From contig JAFAPF010000192.1 in NCBI GenBank assembly GCA_019247245.1, positions 1 through 8,993 on the forward strand: DNA of 8,993 bases, in the 5' to 3' direction. Position numbers and translations under genes: made by a program. The stretch comes from Rubrobacter sp. (lineage in GTDB: Bacteria; Actinomycetota; Rubrobacteria; Rubrobacterales; Rubrobacteraceae). The notes under the pieces were generated by a model. The model searched no databases. It was given only the letters and a program-made list of their open reading frames with translations, and was not told where the DNA came from. Of this stretch, positions 6,837 through 8,993 are shown one piece after another (position 1 is the stretch's first letter; every line of letters begins with the position of its first letter).

Positions 6837-6839
6837 AAT
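6834..6839 (+). promoter_or_regulatory. -10-like TAGAAT overlapping the queG stop codon
   Basis: TAGAAT starts with the TAG stop of queG and ends nine bases before the ATG at 6849. No Shine-Dalgarno sequence occupies the gap (AACGGCACG). It could start a nearly leaderless transcript of the J-domain gene, separate from queG readthrough. No strong -35 is visible. Confidence 0.35.
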
Positions 6840-6848
6840 AACGGCACG

Positions 6849-7658
6849 ATGTCAGATCAGATCAACTACTATGAGGTACTCGGCGTCCCACGCAACGCCT
6901 CCCAGTCTGAGATCAGAGAAGCTTACCGCAGACTCGCAAAGGAGCGTCACCCGGACCGACCGGGCGGTAGCGAAGCCGAGTTCAGCCGCTTGCACGAGGC
7001 GAATGCGGTGCTCTCGGACCCTAACCGCCGCCGACAGCACGATGAGGCCCTAGATCTCGCCCATGCCGCCGACCAGCTGGCGAGCGTCATAGACGTAGAC
7101 TGGAGCAAGCTGGAGGACGAGCTCTCCCAGAAGCGCCGCGAGCGTGAGTCTCGGGGTCCAAGCCTCGGCGAACGCCTGCGCAGCAGATTTCGGAGGGAGG
7201 AGGCTCCCAATGACGCTGGTGATCGGGGTCGGGGCCGGTACCGGGCTCCGGTCCGCGAAGCTCGCTGGTACGAACCGCACGCCTTCGACCCGGAACCCGT
7301 CACCTGGAAGACAGGTGCATCGAGCTTCTTGGGGGCTTTCCTGGCGTTCATCGTAGCCGGGCAACTGGGGCTTTGGACTTTAGGAAGAGGGACGCCCGAC
7401 TTTGCAATCGGGCTGTTCGCGCTGGCGCCGTTTATGCCGATCCTGTACTCGTTGGTCGGGCTCGTAGCCTCGTACTTCTCCTACAGAGCCGCGGGTTGGG
7501 CGGGTGTAGCGCTCGTCTTCGTGGCAGCGCTCGTGGTTGGAGGCTCGGGCGGGCCAACCAGACTTGCGCCGTTCGCTACCCTGGGCATCGTATTGCTGCT
7601 CATCGCGATCTACCTAGGCAACCGTCGCGCAAGCGCCAGTTGGCGCGACCGCCGCTGA
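6849..7658 (+). CDS. Membrane-anchored J-domain (DnaJ-type) protein
   Basis: The 269-residue protein opens with a complete J domain (about 6-68): [12 protein letters not shown], the helix II stretch [19 protein letters not shown] with HPD at 34-36, and [21 protein letters not shown] domains stimulate the ATPase of DnaK-type Hsp70. A charged linker follows (about 84-155, rich in Arg and Glu), then four likely membrane helices at about 158-178, 186-210, 215-232 and 240-256, and a basic tail. It lacks the Gly/Phe region, zinc-finger repeats and C-terminal substrate domain of true DnaJ, so it is a specialised J protein that would recruit Hsp70 to the membrane; its client is unknown. The gene starts 12 bases after queG, which suggests linked transcription, although TAGAAT before it may be its own promoter. 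No Shine-Dalgarno sequence precedes the ATG. The peptidase fragment follows after 25 bases. Confidence 0.85.
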   Translation: MSDQINYYEVLGVPRNASQSEIREAYRRLAKERHPDRPGGSEAEFSRLHEANAVLSDPNRRRQHDEALDLAHAADQLASVIDVDWSKLEDELSQKRRERESRGPSLGERLRSRFRREEAPNDAGDRGRGRYRAPVREARWYEPHAFDPEPVTWKTGASSFLGAFLAFIVAGQLGLWTLGRGTPDFAIGLFALAPFMPILYSLVGLVASYFSYRAAGWAGVALVFVAALVVGGSGGPTRLAPFATLGIVLLLIAIYLGNRRASASWRDRR

Positions 7659-7672
7659 CCCTCTCTACCTCT

Positions 7673-7676
7673 GGAG
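7673..7676 (+). promoter_or_regulatory. Ribosome-binding site of the peptidase remnant
   Basis: GGAG lies seven bases before the ATG at 7684. A good Shine-Dalgarno sequence here, unlike at the preceding genes, fits a downstream gene of a queG-dnaJ-peptidase transcript. The site outlived the gene. Confidence 0.5.
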
Positions 7677-7683
7677 AAACCGC

Positions 7684-7946
7684 ATGACGGCTTCTTCGGA
7701 TGAGATACAGAGCTTCATTGCCTCTTTCGAAGAGCGTCTGGCTTCTGCCGAGAAGGCATCCGGCGAGGTCTGGTGGGATCGAGCAACGAGCGGCTCGGAA
7801 GAAGCCCAAATAGAACTCGTTCGCGCCGGGATAGCTTATAATCGACTCTTCGCCGATAGGGACGAGACCAGTCGGTGAAGGGCTGGTACGAGGAGCATAG
7901 CGGACTCGAGAGCTCCGTTATACGACGGCAGGGCGCTCTTGGGTAG
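7684..7946 (+). pseudogene. N-terminal remnant of an M3-like zinc oligopeptidase
   Basis: The first frame encodes 64 residues (MTASSDEIQSFIASFEERLA, then GEVWWDRATSGSEEAQIELV and IAYNRLFADRDETSR) and stops at 7876. A second frame from 7875 continues VKGWYEEHSGLESSVIRRQG and stops at 7944. Together they resemble the helical N-terminus of M3/oligopeptidase F-like metallopeptidases, where a conserved WW pair, the Leu-Phe-x-Asp segment and an Arg-Arg-Gln stretch occur in this order. Such enzymes have 500-600 residues; the HEXXH zinc site and all later parts are absent. So there is a frameshift at about 7875 and a truncation near 7940, after which no further homology is seen. The family assignment rests on pattern memory, not a search. 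If translated, the product would be a 64-residue helical fragment. Confidence 0.55.
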
Positions 7947-8310
7947 GCCTAACGTATGGGGCTGGGAGCAGCCGGTGTGGTGTCTTTTCTGCCCCCCGGA
8001 GCATCGCTTCCTCGATGTGGTTTGGAGTGGGCTTGAGAGGATGGGCGGTTGATAGCCGCACTTTCTCCGTTAGGGATCGTAGTGGCGACCTCGACGCTGG
8101 GGCTGCTTGAGGAACACGGCACAAGCTGTTTGGCAAGGTTCACACTCCCTTCTTAAAAACTCAAGGACCAGATGTGTGGAAGCATCAAAAACGGTCGAGC
8201 GTGTTGAAAAACTCCTTCATGCCCTTTTTTGATCCCGTTCAGGGGCTTGAAAGCCCGGTTTTGACGGGGCCTGTTCTAGGCGAGAGCTGCAATAATGACG
8301 ATGTGTAACA
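7947..8310. other. Non-coding stretch with hairpin and IS-end-like sequence
   Basis: I find no recognisable gene in these 364 bases. Two minus-strand open frames (7949-8143 and 7918-8136) have low-complexity or unfamiliar content and no supporting start signals. The word AAAAACTC occurs twice (8155-8162 and 8207-8214); the second lies in GTGTTGAAAAACTCC, which resembles the terminal bases of several transposon families. A two-tier hairpin follows at 8234-8268. The stretch is probably scar tissue left where the peptidase and sulfotransferase genes were cut short. Confidence 0.5.
8234..8268. repeat. Two-tier hairpin (inverted repeat)
   Basis: CCCGT (8234-8238) pairs with ACGGG (8264-8268), and inside them GGGCT (8243-8247) pairs with AGCCC (8252-8256) around TGAA. 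It is not followed by a T run on either strand; the T run at 8225-8230 lies on its left, where on the minus strand it reads as A. It is therefore a poor intrinsic terminator. It may be a folded transposon end, or an end-of-transcript structure for the minus-strand sulfotransferase remnant. Confidence 0.4.
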
Positions 8311-8583
8311 CTAAATCAGCTTGCGGAAAGAATCGGAGTCATTGAGGTGCAGGAATGGCTTGCCCTTCGGCACCTCGACGCCAAGGAAAGTACATAGAGG
8401 ATCCCAGCCTTCCTTCACCTCGTAAACCAGAAGTCTATCCTCCGGGACGAACTCTTTAACCCCCTCCTTCCACCGGTTGAACGCTTCAATCATGTGTCGG
8501 CGGTCCTCGACATCCCTGTCGATTTCCTTCTGCGCCGCCCATAGAGCAGAGCGAAGTATACTAAAGACATTATGCTGGGTTCG
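8311..8583 (-). pseudogene. C-terminal remnant of a P-loop sulfotransferase family protein
   Basis: The open frame 8583-8311 reads TQHNVFSILRSALWAAQKEI, then EDRRHMIEAFNRWKEGVKEF, RLLVYEVKEGWDPLCTFLGV and KGKPFLHLNDSDSFRKLI. This matches the end of Sulfotransfer_4-type proteins, where the segments (L)LVYEVKEGW-PLC-FLGVPVP and P-F-H-ND are hallmarks. These enzymes move sulfate from PAPS, with an N-terminal P-loop and usual length over 200 residues. Here the P-loop and two thirds of the protein are missing. A stop lies in frame at 8584-8586, and the only ATG (8493) is internal to the homology, leaving 60 residues. The 5' break coincides with the start of the dedA-type gene on the other strand, so a rearrangement probably joined the two. 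A functional product is unlikely. Confidence 0.65.
8557..8562 (+). promoter_or_regulatory. -10-like TATACT before the DedA-type gene
   Basis: TATACT ends nine bases before the ATG at 8572, so the transcript would have a leader of only a few bases. No Shine-Dalgarno sequence fills the gap (AAAGACATT). The box lies within antisense sequence of the sulfotransferase remnant and inside an 8-bp palindrome, AGTATACT (8555-8562). Confidence 0.4.
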
Positions 8584-8993
8584 TTAGCACGACACAGTTT
8601 CGTGGCGATTCTTCTAGCGGTCATGATCGAGGAGCTTGGCATCCCTATGCCGATTCCCACAGATATTCAGATCGTCCTGGCCGGCGCGATAGCGGGCCGG
8701 TCACTGCCGCAACTCGGGCTGTTCTTTGTGATGTTGAGCGCGGCTTCCTTGGTCGGGGCCAGCGGCTTGTACGCCATTGTCCGGCGCGGCGGGCGACCGC
8801 TAGTCGAGCGTTTCGGCCGCTACGTGCATCTAGGTCCGAAGCAACTCGCTCGTAGCGAAGCGCTGCTCTCCCGCGGCGGTTTGATCAGTATCGCCACCGG
8901 AGGCGCCATCCCGGGCCTGCGCTACCCAACGGTGATCGCCTGCGGGCTGTTCAAAGTTACTTACCCACGCTTCGTGATCGCACACCTTGCCGG
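8572..8993 (+). CDS. DedA/VTT-family membrane protein, cut off by the window end
   Basis: The 140 codons present are open to the last base. The N-terminal part reads MLGSLARHSFVAILLAVMIE followed by ELGIPMPIPTDIQIVLAGAI, the DedA opening with a re-entrant Glu- and Pro-containing segment. A membrane helix (LFFVMLSAASLVGASGLYAI) comes next, then a basic cytoplasmic loop with RFGRYVHLGPKQLARSEALL. The piece GGAIPGLRYPTVIACGLFKV corresponds to the conserved R-x-PG-R-x(6)-AG signature region, although the Arg usually before the PG motif is not evident. DedA proteins act in membrane homeostasis, several as lipid-carrier (undecaprenyl phosphate or phospholipid) scramblases or flippases; the substrate here is unknown. 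The ATG at 8572 gives the normal short N-terminus. The family length of about 200 residues suggests some 60 are missing. It overlaps the sulfotransferase remnant by 12 bases on the opposite strand. Confidence 0.82.
   Translation, partial: MLGSLARHSFVAILLAVMIEELGIPMPIPTDIQIVLAGAIAGRSLPQLGLFFVMLSAASLVGASGLYAIVRRGGRPLVERFGRYVHLGPKQLARSEALLSRGGLISIATGGAIPGLRYPTVIACGLFKVTYPRFVIAHLA

Noticed and set aside
7918..8143. Two overlapping minus-strand ORFs of 64 and 72 residues
   Set aside because: They have low-complexity composition, no ribosome-binding site, no recognisable motif, and overlap each other in different frames.
1..8993. CRISPR array, tRNA, rRNA or defence-system genes
   Set aside because: I found no regularly spaced repeats, no cloverleaf-like sequence and no nuclease, helicase or toxin-antitoxin motifs on either strand.

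Overview
The window looks like an accessory stretch of a high-GC actinobacterial chromosome. The intact proteins and the decayed IS30 and peptidase fragments recall Rubrobacter-type genomes, although overall GC seems below the usual Rubrobacter value. That assignment is an inference from protein style; no rRNA or tRNA is present to anchor it. Several genes appear to lack a Shine-Dalgarno sequence and instead have a -10-like hexamer 6-10 nt before the ATG, a layout known for leaderless transcripts in Actinobacteria and Deinococci.

Layout. Positions 103-1341 hold a complete but dead IS30-family element: both terminal inverted repeats are recognisable, and the minus-strand transposase is broken by about six frameshifts and one in-frame stop. 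Positions 1342-1658 hold no recognisable gene. Positions 1659-2082 (minus) carry an unrecognised gene with several frameshifts. A small unknown plus-strand ORF follows (2119-2382), then an unknown four-helix membrane protein on the minus strand (2519-3106, TTG start with a strong ribosome-binding site).

The central block is intact housekeeping and metabolic DNA. It has an aldehyde dehydrogenase of the succinate-semialdehyde type (3288-4793, minus), a MarR-family regulator (5070-5507, minus), a divergent epoxyqueuosine reductase QueG (5628-6836, plus) that makes the last step of queuosine in tRNA, and a membrane-anchored J-domain protein (6849-7658, plus). The queG stop codon forms part of the -10-like box before the J-domain gene. 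MarR lies upstream of the dehydrogenase in the same orientation and could regulate it or itself, but nothing proves that link.

From 7684 onward there is decay again: the first ~87 codons of an M3-like zinc peptidase (7684-7946) that is frameshifted and cut off, a non-coding stretch with a two-tier hairpin and an IS-end-like sequence, and the C-terminal remnant of a sulfotransferase (8311-8583, minus). The window ends inside a DedA/VTT-family membrane protein (8572 onward, plus), whose start and probable promoter sit inside the antisense of the sulfotransferase remnant. I do not see a new defence system, CRISPR array or biosynthetic cluster. The most notable signals are the recurrent leaderless-type starts and the dense gene decay flanking an intact core.
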